From positions 1 through 64,000 of the forward strand of contig NZ_SGWQ01000019.1 of the NCBI RefSeq assembly GCF_004216555.1: DNA of 64,000 nucleotides. The letters run 5' to 3'. Below the pieces are notes generated by a model. It did not search any database. It was not told the DNA's origin and saw nothing but the letters and a program-made list of their open reading frames with translations. Each line of letters starts with the position of its first letter. Within the stretch, counting starts at the first letter, position 1. Made by a program: the position numbers and the translations under genes. This DNA comes from Herbihabitans rhizosphaerae. Lineage in GTDB: Bacteria; Actinomycetota; Actinomycetes; Mycobacteriales; Pseudonocardiaceae. Positions 8,019 to 15,988 of this stretch are shown here, in pieces.

Positions 8019-8882
8019 TCAGGCCTGGTGGTCGTCGGGGTCGTAGGGCGCGTCCTCGTTCTTGCCGTGGCGCCAGTAACCGCAGAAGGTGATCAGCTTG
8101 CGGTCGATCCCGCGGTCGGTCACCAGGTGCCGGCGCAGCGCCCGCACCGTGCCGGCCTCCCCGGCGAGCCAGGCGTAGACCTGGCCATCGGGGAAGTCCG
8201 CGGACCGGATCGCGTTCACGAGAGCAGTGCTCTCTCCCGTGAGCACCCTGTCTCGCGGGAACCAACGTATGGTCACGTCGCCCTCGGTCTGCCAGACCTG
8301 CTGGTCGGCCGCTTCGGGAACCTCGACGAAGATCAGCGCCCGCGCCCCTGCCGGCAGGCTCTCCACGATTCCGCCGATCGCGGGCAACGCCGTCTCGTCG
8401 CCCGCGATCAGCTGCCAGTCTGTGCCCTCGCGCGGTGCGTAGTCCGCGCCCTGCATGGGTGAACCGGGCTCGGGGTTGTCGCCCCACTTCGCGGCGTTCG
8501 GCCCCCAGAGCACCACCCGGTCGCCCGGTTTCGCCTGGCCCGCCCACCGCGACGCCGGCCCGAGGTCCCCGTGCAGCACGAAGTCCACGTCGATCTCACC
8601 GGGCCGCAGAGCGCGGATGGTGTAGGTGCGCATGGTCGGCCGCTGGTCGTCGGGCAGCTTCTGCCACGTGGCGTACCAGTCCGCGCCCGTCGGCACCGTC
8701 ACCTCGGTGGAGCCCGGCCGGGGCAGGAAGAGCTTGATCCGCTGATCCGGTCCGCCCGTGGTGATCCGCCGCAGGTCACGTCCGCCGAACGTCACGCGAG
8801 TCAGGTGCTCGCTGATCTTGGCCACTGCGGTGACCTCGGCGTCGAAGTGCAGGAACGGCAGCACGTCCTCCGCGACCGTCAT
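8019..8882 (-). CDS. Siderophore-interacting protein (FAD/NAD(P)H ferric-siderophore reductase)
   Basis: 287 residues with the SIP layout: an N-terminal FAD-binding barrel with the RTYTIR flavin motif (RPTMRTYTIRALRPGEID) and a C-terminal NAD(P)H-binding SIP domain (GDETALPAIGGIVESLP; WLAGEAGTVRALRRHL; GYWRHGKNED at the end). Such cytoplasmic enzymes release iron from imported siderophores by reduction. An iron box at 8910-8928, 27 bases before the start, implies repression by a DtxR/IdeR-family regulator when iron is plentiful. The preceding MMPL gene ends inside that box. No siderophore synthesis genes are seen nearby. Confidence 0.94.
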   Translation of the reverse strand: MTVAEDVLPFLHFDAEVTAVAKISEHLTRVTFGGRDLRRITTGGPDQRIKLFLPRPGSTEVTVPTGADWYATWQKLPDDQRPTMRTYTIRALRPGEIDVDFVLHGDLGPASRWAGQAKPGDRVVLWGPNAAKWGDNPEPGSPMQGADYAPREGTDWQLIAGDETALPAIGGIVESLPAGARALIFVEVPEAADQQVWQTEGDVTIRWFPRDRVLTGESTALVNAIRSADFPDGQVYAWLAGEAGTVRALRRHLVTDRGIDRKLITFCGYWRHGKNEDAPYDPDDHQA

Positions 8883-8909
8883 TCGGGCTCCTCAGCTGTC
8901 GCGAGTGAT

Positions 8910-8928
8910 TTAGGTTAGCCTAACAAAA
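8910..8928 (-). promoter_or_regulatory. DtxR/IdeR iron box upstream of the siderophore reductase
   Basis: TTAGGTTAGCCTAACAAAA matches the 19-base palindromic consensus TTAGGTTAG-S-CTAACCTAA at 16 positions, the mismatches being in the distal right half. It sits 27 bases before the reductase start, and its first three bases are the complement of the MMPL stop codon TAA, so the operator overlaps the last codons of the upstream gene. Confidence 0.85.
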
Positions 8929-11015
8929 CTCGGCTCGACGCGGAGCAGACGCGCGGCCCATGCGGGCAGCCACCAGTTCCAGCGGCCCATCAGCGCGACG
9001 GTCGCCGGTACCAGGATCGAGCGGATCAGCGTGGCGTCCAGAACGATGCCGAGTGCCATGCCGGAGGCGAACATCGTCACGTCCAGCTCGCCGCCGGTGG
9101 CCATCGCGCCGAACGAGAAGAACAGGATCGCCGCCGCACTCGTCACCAGCCGCCCGGTCCGCCCGACGCCGCGCACCACCGCTTCGGTCGTGCTTCCGGT
9201 GCGGTCGTACTCCTCGCGCATCCGGCTCAGGATGAACACCTCGTAGTCCATCGACAGCCCGAACAGGAACGCGAAGATCGTCACCGGCAGGAACGTGCCC
9301 ACCACGCCGTCCGGCTGGATCCCGAGCACCGCCTCGGTGCCCCAACCCCATTGCCACAGGATCACCATCGCGCCGAGCACCGCGCCCAGCGACAGCAGGT
9401 TCAGCAGAATCGCCTTGAGCGGCAACAGAAGCGACCGGAACGCGCGCGCCAGCATCACGTACATGAGTACCGACAGCAGCACCAGCATCCAGATGAACGC
9501 GTCGTAGGTGGAGTCCACGAAATCCATCTGCTGCGGCGCGTACCCGCCGACGAGCACGCCGTCCGGCACGGTGTCGATCACTCGTCGGATCGTCGCCATA
9601 CCGGCGTCCGTGCCCGCCTCGTCCACCGGCAGCACGGTGATCACCGCCGAACCCGCGCGCCGCCACGCCTCGCCGTCCGGTGCCGCGACCGTGTGCACCC
9701 CGGGCAGCGCGCGGATGGTGGACGCGACGACGTTCGGGTCGGCACCCGGTGGCACGTACACGTCGAACGCGGTGAGCACGCCACTGGGCACCCCGGCCGA
9801 GGTGAGCGCCACCAGCCCATCGTGCCCCGGCCCGGCGTGGTCCAGGTTCGCCGTCTGGGGCACGTTCACGTTGATGCCGAGTGCCACCGCGGCCAGTGCG
9901 ATCAGCACCGCACTCGATCCGGCGGCGGCGATCCGCCTGTGCCGCACCACTTTCCGCGCGATCACCGTCCACATGCGACTCTCACCGCGATCCGAGGTGA
10001 ACTTCGCGCGCCGCAGTATCAGGGGGAGCACGGTCAGCGACACCAGCGCGCTCGCCGCGGTCACCATCGTGCCGCCGAGCCCGAGGCTGCGCAGGAACGG
10101 GATCGGCAGCACGATCATCGTCGCCAGTCCGATCACCACCGCGCCGGCCGAGAACACCACCGCGTGCCCGGCGGTCGCCATGGCCGCGTGCACCGCCTCG
10201 TCGCCGTCGCGGCCGCGTGCGCGTTCCTCCCGCCAGCGGGTCACCAGGATCAGCGCGTAGTCGATCGCGATGCCGATGCCGAACAGCGGCGCCATGGTGA
10301 TCGTCGTCTCGTGGATGTCGGTGAACAGGCTCAGCGCCGCCACGCCGAGGAACGAGATCGGGATCGCCACGAACGCGATCATCAGCGGCACGAACGCCAG
10401 CTTCGACCGGAACACCCACGCCAGGATCGCGATCGCGGCGAGGATCGTGATGGCCAGCTTCACCGGCACGTTCAGCCCGCCGGTGTCCTCGCCGGTCGCG
10501 AGCTGGTCCAGCCCGGTGATGCGCAACGTCGCACCCGGCGGGAGGCGGTCGCGCAACGCGGCCTCGATCAGGTCGTCCAGTTTCGCGCCCTCACCGAGCG
10601 CACTGCCCGGAATGCCGCCCTGCTCGACCGGATCGCCGAACACCAGCGCGAAGGTGGTCCGCCCGTCCGGGCTGACGAACCGCCGGTCCCCGGTGTCCAC
10701 ATAGGACACGACACGGGCGTTCGCCCGCACGGCGTCGAAGGCGCGCCGCAGTGTCTCGGACACCCCTGGCGAGTCGACCGAAACCCCGTCCGGCAGCGTG
10801 ATCACCGGCAGGAACGGCCGCTCCCGCCCGCCGGTGCCGTAGGTGTCGGTGATCGCCTTGTTCGCCTCGTACGCGGGCAGCCCCGGCGCCTCGTAGGTCT
10901 CCGAGACCTGCGGCAACACGATCGCCAGCGCGCCGCCGCCGGCGAGCACGAGCGCCAAGGTGATCGCACCGACCAGTCGCCGGTGCGCCAATGTGAATCT
11001 CGACAGTTTCTCCAT
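8910..11015 (-). CDS. MMPL/RND-family transporter (second copy)
   Basis: 701 residues with two repeated halves of one plus five TM helices and large external loops. Proton-relay type motifs are GIAIDYALILVTRWREE in the first half and GLSMDYEVFILSRMREEYD in the second. The ATG at 11015 (MEKLSRFTLAHRR) places the first TM helix correctly; longer readings cross the divergent promoter. It is only distantly similar to the MMPL at 3343. It is divergent from an OmpR-type two-component system that probably controls it. The last codons hold the iron box of the next gene. Confidence 0.9.
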   Translation of the reverse strand: MEKLSRFTLAHRRLVGAITLALVLAGGGALAIVLPQVSETYEAPGLPAYEANKAITDTYGTGGRERPFLPVITLPDGVSVDSPGVSETLRRAFDAVRANARVVSYVDTGDRRFVSPDGRTTFALVFGDPVEQGGIPGSALGEGAKLDDLIEAALRDRLPPGATLRITGLDQLATGEDTGGLNVPVKLAITILAAIAILAWVFRSKLAFVPLMIAFVAIPISFLGVAALSLFTDIHETTITMAPLFGIGIAIDYALILVTRWREERARGRDGDEAVHAAMATAGHAVVFSAGAVVIGLATMIVLPIPFLRSLGLGGTMVTAASALVSLTVLPLILRRAKFTSDRGESRMWTVIARKVVRHRRIAAAGSSAVLIALAAVALGINVNVPQTANLDHAGPGHDGLVALTSAGVPSGVLTAFDVYVPPGADPNVVASTIRALPGVHTVAAPDGEAWRRAGSAVITVLPVDEAGTDAGMATIRRVIDTVPDGVLVGGYAPQQMDFVDSTYDAFIWMLVLLSVLMYVMLARAFRSLLLPLKAILLNLLSLGAVLGAMVILWQWGWGTEAVLGIQPDGVVGTFLPVTIFAFLFGLSMDYEVFILSRMREEYDRTGSTTEAVVRGVGRTGRLVTSAAAILFFSFGAMATGGELDVTMFASGMALGIVLDATLIRSILVPATVALMGRWNWWLPAWAARLLRVEPSFVRLT

Positions 11016-11059
11016 GCCGACCAGTGCAGCGGCGCGATCTTCCAGCGCTCTGCGGCCGA

Positions 11060-11076
11060 TCTCAGAGTTCTCTGTG
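11060..11076. promoter_or_regulatory. Candidate OmpR-family operator between MMPL and regulator genes
   Basis: TCTCAG, five bases, then TCTGTG: two half-sites 11 bases apart, the spacing of direct-repeat operators bound by OmpR/PhoB-type dimers. It lies in the 112-base spacer between the divergent MMPL (start 11015) and response regulator (start 11128) genes, so one site could serve both. The stretch also contains an inverted CAGAG-TT-CTCTG. Confidence 0.4.
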
Positions 11077-11127
11077 AAAGTCGTGCCGCTGCCACTCTGG
11101 CGCGGGCCGGCGCGCGACACTGTGCCG

Positions 11128-11814
11128 GTGAGCCAACCACCGACCAGGGTGCTCGTGGTCGACGACGAGAGCTACCTCGCCGATCTCGTCGCCACCGCGC
11201 TGCGCTACGAGGGCTTCGACACCGCGACCGCCGGCACCAGCGCGGAGGCGATCAGCACGGCCGCCGAGTTCGCGCCCGACCTGATCGTGCTGGACGTGAT
11301 GCTGCCCGACGGTTCCGGCGTGCAGACCTGCGAACGCTTGCGGCGCAACGGAAACGAGGCGCCGGTGGTGTTCCTGACCGCGCGGGACGCGACCGAGGAC
11401 AAGATCGCCGGACTCACCGCGGGCGGCGACGACTACGTGACCAAGCCGTTCAGCCTGGAGGAGCTGATCCTGCGGATCCGGGCGGTACTGCGGCGAACCA
11501 AGTCCGGCCCGGCGTCCGTGATCACCTTCGCCGACCTGGAGATCGACGACGACGCGCACACCGTCCGCCGGCACGGTCAGCCGGTCGAGCTGACGCCCAC
11601 CGAGTACAAGCTGCTGCGGTTCCTCGCCGTGCACGCCGGGAAGGTGGTGTCCAAGCGGCAGATCCTGGACCACGTGTGGGAGTACGACTTCGGCGGCAAC
11701 GACGCGGTGGTGCAGACCTACATCTCCTACCTGCGCCGCAAGATCGACTCGATCGACCCGCCGCTGATCCACACGGTGCCGCGGATCGGGTACGTGATGC
11801 GGGTGAGTGGGTAA
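11128..11814 (+). CDS. OmpR-family response regulator
   Basis: 228 residues: receiver domain (LVVDDE, phosphoacceptor Asp56 in IVLDVMLPDG, Lys in DYVTKPF) followed by a winged-helix DNA-binding domain (LTPTEYKLLRFLAVHAGKV, YLRRKID, TVPRIGYVMR). Two in-frame GTG codons (11122, 11128) are possible; neither has a ribosome site, so the message may be leaderless. The stop TAA shares bases with the ATG of the kinase, so the two are co-translated. Divergent MMPL transporter is the likely target. Confidence 0.93.
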   Translation: MSQPPTRVLVVDDESYLADLVATALRYEGFDTATAGTSAEAISTAAEFAPDLIVLDVMLPDGSGVQTCERLRRNGNEAPVVFLTARDATEDKIAGLTAGGDDYVTKPFSLEELILRIRAVLRRTKSGPASVITFADLEIDDDAHTVRRHGQPVELTPTEYKLLRFLAVHAGKVVSKRQILDHVWEYDFGGNDAVVQTYISYLRRKIDSIDPPLIHTVPRIGYVMRVSG

Positions 11815-12944
11815 TGTCGTTACGCCGCAAGCTGATCCTCATCGTGGCCGGGCTCGCCGTGCTCGGCATCGGTTCGGCCGTCGGCGCCACGTTCGGCGCG
11901 CTGCAGGACTGGGACTCCGACTCCTACGGCGCCCAGCTCGCCGCGATCAGCCCGCGCGCCGCCGAGCTGCAGGCGGCCGGGTACGACGAGTTGACCTCAC
12001 GGGTGGCGCGCGTCGCGATCGTGTCCAGCGTGGTCACCGTGCTCGCGATCGTGGTGCTGTCCTGGTTCGCGGTGAAGCGCGGGCTGCGGCCGCTGGCCGA
12101 CATCGCGGACACGGCGGACGAGATCCGGTCGGGCGATCTGTCCCGGCGGGTGCCGTCGGCCAAGCCCGGAACGGAGATCGGCCGGCTCGACTCGGCGCTC
12201 AACGCGATGCTCGGCCAGCTCGAGAACGCCTTCCAGGACAAGGAGAACTCCGAGGCGCGGCTGCGTCGGTTCGTCGCCGACGCGAGCCACGAGCTGCGCA
12301 CGCCGATCGCCACGATCCGCGGGTACGCGGAGTTGTTCCGGCGCGGTGCGGCCGAGCGGCCGGCCGATCTGGCCAAGGTCACCGGGCGGATCGAGGCGGA
12401 GGCGGAGCGGATGGGCGTGCTGGTCGACGAGCTGCTGCTGCTCGCGCGGCTGGACCAGGGGCGGCCGCTGGAACGCGAGCCGGTCGACCTGACCGAGCTG
12501 GCCGCCGACGCGGTCGCCGACGCGCGCGCCACCGAGCCGTCGCGATCTCTGGAGCTGGACGCCGACGGGCCGGTCGTCGTGTCGGGTGACCCGGCCCGCC
12601 TGCGGCAGGTGCTGGCGAACCTGCTGTCCAACGTGCTGCGGCACACGCCGTCCGACGCGCCCGCCACGATCCGCGTTCACCCGCACGGGGACGGCGCGAT
12701 GATCGAGGTGATCGACACCGGGCCCGGTATGAGCGAGGCCGAGCGCGCCCGAGCGTTCGAACGCTTCTACCGCACGGATTCCTCGCGCGCCAAAGAGAAC
12801 GGCTCCGGCCTCGGCCTGTCCATCGTGGACTCCGTCGTCGAGGCGCACGGCGGCACGGTCGAGCTGACCACCCAACCCGGCCAAGGCACCACCGTCCGAG
12901 TCACCCTCCCCCAAATGCGCGAGTCCCGCGCTCAGACACCCTGA
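11814..12944 (+). CDS. Sensor histidine kinase with HAMP domain
   Basis: 376 residues: TM helix at ~8-30, short external loop, TM helix at ~66-86, HAMP domain, HisKA domain with His159 in DASHELRTPIATIRGY, and HATPase_c with N box (LLSNVLRHTP), D box (DTGPGMSE) and G boxes (GSGLGLSIV). ATG 11814 overlaps the regulator's stop. The final nine residues (MRESRAQTP) are encoded by the outer arm of a repeat hairpin (12918-13004), so the original C-terminus probably ended near VTLPQ and was extended by the repeat. Confidence 0.94.
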   Translation: MSLRRKLILIVAGLAVLGIGSAVGATFGALQDWDSDSYGAQLAAISPRAAELQAAGYDELTSRVARVAIVSSVVTVLAIVVLSWFAVKRGLRPLADIADTADEIRSGDLSRRVPSAKPGTEIGRLDSALNAMLGQLENAFQDKENSEARLRRFVADASHELRTPIATIRGYAELFRRGAAERPADLAKVTGRIEAEAERMGVLVDELLLLARLDQGRPLEREPVDLTELAADAVADARATEPSRSLELDADGPVVVSGDPARLRQVLANLLSNVLRHTPSDAPATIRVHPHGDGAMIEVIDTGPGMSEAERARAFERFYRTDSSRAKENGSGLGLSIVDSVVEAHGGTVELTTQPGQGTTVRVTLPQMRESRAQTP

Positions 12945-13004
12945 GTCCCGCGCTCCGCATGGTGCAGGGCGCGGGACTCACCGGTGCAGGGCGCGGGACT
13001 CGCG
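12918..13004. terminator. Nested hairpins built from the 22-bp repeat; probable bidirectional terminator
   Basis: The outer arms CGCGAGTCCCGCGC (12918-12931) and 12991-13004 are perfect 14-base complements. The inner arms GAGTCCCGCGC (12943-12953) and 12969-12979 are perfect 11-base complements. The right half is two tandem 22-bp units (12961-12982, 12983-13004) of the family seen at 1452-1510. It lies between the convergent kinase (stop 12944) and lipoprotein (stop 13008) genes; there is no T-run. Confidence 0.6.
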
Positions 13005-13007
13005 GGG

Positions 13008-14603
13008 TCAGAGGCGGGTTTGGACGACCTGGGTCATCGCCTGCTTGGCGAGTTCGATCTTCGCGGGGTCGAGCTGCGCCTGCAGGGTCCTCTGGTCGCC
13101 GCGCGGCGGGCGTGCTTCGAGGCCGATGTGCAGGCCGCCGCCGGCGTTGAGGTCCCCGACCGCCGACAAGTAGATGTCGAAACTGTCCTTGCCGCTGGAG
13201 TAGGTCGACGCGGGCTTGCCGCCGAGCTGGACTTCCTGCTTCGGGTAGCCCCGCCCGTACTTGCCCGGGACGTGCATCGCTGTCGGCGGCAGGACGTTCA
13301 CCGTGATGTGCAGCGCGTGCGTCGGCTCGACGAAGAAGCAGTGCTGACCCCAGCTGAGCGGGAGGAATTCGGGCCCGAACGCCGCCTTGATCGCCGGCTC
13401 GAACACCGCACATTGGACATGCCGGTTCTTGGTCACCGCGGCGATGATCGCCTGATATCCCTTGGGCACCTCGGTGGGCTGGTACGGCTCGCAGTCCTTG
13501 CTGGAGCCCTGGGCGGAGTGGATGCACGCGCCGACCGCCGCCGTGTCGGGCTCGTTCGGGCCGTACAGCAGCGGGCGCTGCGGAGAAGTCGCATCGCTCG
13601 GCGCCTGCCCGGCCAGTTGCATGATCTTCTCCGCGATCTGGGTCGCGGCCTGGCAGTTCGCGGACAGCTCGAACATCAGCACGCCGAAGTCCTTGTCCCC
13701 GGTCCCGGAGTCGCCCTGCGCCCACTCCAGCTTGCACTCGCCGGTGCGCTCGGAGAACACGACCTGCTTGCCGCCGATGGGCCGCATGCCAGGCGCGGGT
13801 TTGGGCGCCTCGTCGTACTCCGCCGTGAGCTTGACGTCCTCCTTGGACGTGGCGCTCGGCGGCTGTCCCCGCTGCGGCCGCTTGGCCGCCGCGCACCCGC
13901 TGAACGGGTCGTAGGTGCCTTCGCCGACGTAGTCGAACTCGGGCGGGTTGCCGAGCACCTGCTTGAGGAACGTGCAGCCGTCCCACGCGGCGAACGGGCG
14001 CTTGGCCGGGTCGACGTTCAGCGCGTCGGGGTTGCGCAGCTTGCCGATCGCGGCTTCGGTGACCTTCCGCACCACTCGGCACGCGCCTTCGACGTCGTCA
14101 CCTCTGAACTCCACCGTGATCGCGAGCGTGAAGCTGACCGGGACGGCGATTTCGCACCGCCTGGAGCTCGAGTCGTCGCGGTACTCGTACGCCTTGGCCC
14201 CGCCGATAGTGACCGGGACGCCACTGAATCGCCGAACGTGGTCGGAGTCGTCGCCGACGGTGATGCGGACCGACTCCTTGATGATGTCGTGCTGCGGTGT
14301 CGGTGAGAGCAGGCACGAGTGCGGCCCACGCGGGATCGGCGTCGCGTTCGGCGCCAGTGACTTGGCGACCGGGATGTCGATCAGCGCGCAGGCGTCCAGC
14401 TTGCGCAGGGCCGACGTGACCGCCGCGGCGTCACGGTCGGGCGGTTGTGGCGTACGCGGTGGTGGGCCGTCGGGCTCGTTGCCCTGACCGCCTCCGTCCG
14501 AACCGGCGGCACTCGCCGTGCCGCTCACCGTCGACGTGCAGCCGGCCATGGCCAGACACAACGCGAGAAACGCTAGAAACAAACCGACAAGACGACGGCG
14601 CAC
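13008..14603 (-). CDS. Large secreted lipoprotein, DUF3558-like
   Basis: 531 residues with a lipoprotein signal (MRRRLVGLFLAF..., lipobox ending MAGC, Cys22), a Gly/Pro/Asp-rich linker to ~residue 60, then repeats of a DUF3558-type module, each with a paired Cys pattern (LDACALID...HSCLLS; WDGCTFLK...FSGCAAAK; VQCAVFE...GQHCFFVE). DUF3558 proteins are lipid-anchored actinobacterial surface proteins of unknown role; most have one module (~180 residues), so this one is unusually long. GTG start with GAGGTGG just upstream. Confidence 0.8.
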   Translation of the reverse strand: MRRRLVGLFLAFLALCLAMAGCTSTVSGTASAAGSDGGGQGNEPDGPPPRTPQPPDRDAAAVTSALRKLDACALIDIPVAKSLAPNATPIPRGPHSCLLSPTPQHDIIKESVRITVGDDSDHVRRFSGVPVTIGGAKAYEYRDDSSSRRCEIAVPVSFTLAITVEFRGDDVEGACRVVRKVTEAAIGKLRNPDALNVDPAKRPFAAWDGCTFLKQVLGNPPEFDYVGEGTYDPFSGCAAAKRPQRGQPPSATSKEDVKLTAEYDEAPKPAPGMRPIGGKQVVFSERTGECKLEWAQGDSGTGDKDFGVLMFELSANCQAATQIAEKIMQLAGQAPSDATSPQRPLLYGPNEPDTAAVGACIHSAQGSSKDCEPYQPTEVPKGYQAIIAAVTKNRHVQCAVFEPAIKAAFGPEFLPLSWGQHCFFVEPTHALHITVNVLPPTAMHVPGKYGRGYPKQEVQLGGKPASTYSSGKDSFDIYLSAVGDLNAGGGLHIGLEARPPRGDQRTLQAQLDPAKIELAKQAMTQVVQTRL

Positions 14604-14745
14604 CGTTCCACCTCTAATCCCACCCTGCCCCAGGCAGGCGGAGTATATGAAGCCGCCGAACTAGGCCCCGATCGGGTGACGCAATCCCACGTCAGCATCC
14701 GCATGTGGATGGTCAGATGAGACAACATGGCGAAAGGGGATCGCA

Positions 14746-15615
14746 GTGACCACTCGGCAGAGCCCGGCTCTCTACCGGCGGCGGCTCGGACGGATCTTGG
14801 AGGACTACCGCGTCAGGCAGAACCTGGACCCGGAGGACGTCGTGGACGACCTGTACACGACGGTCAGCACGCTGAGCCGCCTCGAGAACGGCAAGGTCAG
14901 GTGCAGCCCGCACATGCTCAAGAGCATGCTCGACCGGTACATGGTGCCCTGTGACGAGTGGCCGCCGCTGATCGAAATGGCGGCGGCGACCTGTCAGAAG
15001 GGTTGGTGGCACGATTACGGCATCACCAGCGTCGGTGCTTACGTCAATTTCGAGACAGAGGCGGAGGAGACCTTCGATTTCGCGCTCGCCCTAATTCCCG
15101 GGATCCTTCAAATTGGGGACTACACCCGGGCTCTCGTCATGAGGCGGTACGCCGGGCGGCGCGATGCCAAGAAGGTCGCCGACCGTGCTGCCACCTTGCG
15201 AGGTGCGAGGCAGGAGCGCCTGGACGGGGAGAACCCGTTGCGGCTCAAGGTTGTCTTCGACGAGACGGTCCTCACAAGGCCGCGCGGCGGGCGGGACGTG
15301 CTTCGCCGGCAGCTTCAGCACTTGATCACGATGTCGGAAAAGCCGAACATTGCGATTCAGGTGATTCCGATCGACGTCGACCATGATGGAGTCGAAGGAT
15401 CGTTCAGCATCTTGCGATTTCCGCGATACTTGGGCGAGTCGGACATCGTGTACCACGAATACCCATTCAACGAGCAGTTTCTCGACAAACCGATGCAGGT
15501 GAGTCAGTACACACGACGGTTCGAGGAGTTGCGTTCCGATGCGCTCAACGAGGAGGATTCACGAGAGCTGATCCAGCGTCACATGGAGTGCGCTGAGGTA
15601 CGACGAACGGGGTGA
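14746..15615 (+). CDS. XRE-family helix-turn-helix regulator with DUF5753
   Basis: 289 residues: an N-terminal HTH_31/XRE domain (residues ~8-65; YRRRLGRILEDYRVRQNL, TVSTLSRLENGKVR) and a C-terminal DUF5753 domain (ETFDFALALIPGILQIGDYTRALV ... IQVIPID ... FSILRFP ... VVYHEYP-like). These regulators are very numerous in actinomycetes and are almost always followed by a small DUF397 gene, as here; in Streptomyces such pairs influence development and secondary metabolism. GTG start; the stop overlaps the DUF397 start by four bases. The 14604-14745 spacer separates it from the divergent lipoprotein gene. Confidence 0.94.
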   Translation: MTTRQSPALYRRRLGRILEDYRVRQNLDPEDVVDDLYTTVSTLSRLENGKVRCSPHMLKSMLDRYMVPCDEWPPLIEMAAATCQKGWWHDYGITSVGAYVNFETEAEETFDFALALIPGILQIGDYTRALVMRRYAGRRDAKKVADRAATLRGARQERLDGENPLRLKVVFDETVLTRPRGGRDVLRRQLQHLITMSEKPNIAIQVIPIDVDHDGVEGSFSILRFPRYLGESDIVYHEYPFNEQFLDKPMQVSQYTRRFEELRSDALNEEDSRELIQRHMECAEVRRTG

Positions 15616-15803
15616 CCGTGGACCACTCGACACCGACCTGGCGGAGGAGCAGCTTCAGTAGCGCCACCGAGGGCACGAACTGCGTGGAGCTGGCGCACGC
15701 GGGGCGGGTGGTGGCGGTTCGCGATTCCAAGAACACCGCCGGGCCGGTGATCACCCTCTCGGCCGCCAGCTTGGCGCGGCTGATCGACACCATCGCGGGG
15801 TGA
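15612..15803 (+). CDS. DUF397 protein, partner of the XRE regulator
   Basis: 63 residues of a complete DUF397 domain: WRRSSFSS, NCVELAHAG, VAVRDSKN and a C-terminal helix SLARLIDTI. DUF397 proteins are thought to act as small partners of the neighbouring DUF5753/XRE regulators. The GTG at 15612 overlaps the regulator stop (GTGA); a second GTG at 15618 would also work. Its own stop overlaps the start of a second, broken DUF397 gene by the same four-base pattern, so the array arose by tandem duplication. Confidence 0.92.
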   Translation: MTVDHSTPTWRRSSFSSATEGTNCVELAHAGRVVAVRDSKNTAGPVITLSAASLARLIDTIAG

Positions 15804-15988
15804 CCGTGGACGACTCGACACTGATCTGGCGGAAGAGCACCTACAGCTCAGGTGTCTAGAACTCGGCTTGCGTGGAGCTGGCGCACGCGGGCGACACCGT
15901 GGCGGTTCGCGACTCCAAGAACGTCTGCGGGCCGGTGATCACCGTTCCGGCGGTGAGCCTTGCGCGGCTGATCGCGAGTATCGGATGA
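15800..15988 (+). pseudogene. Second DUF397 gene interrupted by one in-frame amber codon
   Basis: From the GTG at 15800 (overlapping the previous stop) the frame reads MTVDDSTLIWRKSTYSSGV, then TAG at 15857-15859, then continues NSACVELAHAG, VAVRDSKN, SLARLIASIG to TGA at 15986. The whole frame aligns with the intact neighbour. DUF397 domains commonly have Q at this place (SSGVQN...), so a single C-to-T change (CAG to TAG) explains the break. Nothing else is damaged, so the mutation is recent, or the codon is read through. The last 50 bases overlap the antiporter gene on the other strand. Confidence 0.85.

Noticed and set aside
9351-11813. Upstream extension of the HAMP kinase ORF over the MMPL and regulator genes
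   Set aside because: The frame is open by chance. The real start is the ATG at 11814 that overlaps the regulator's stop.
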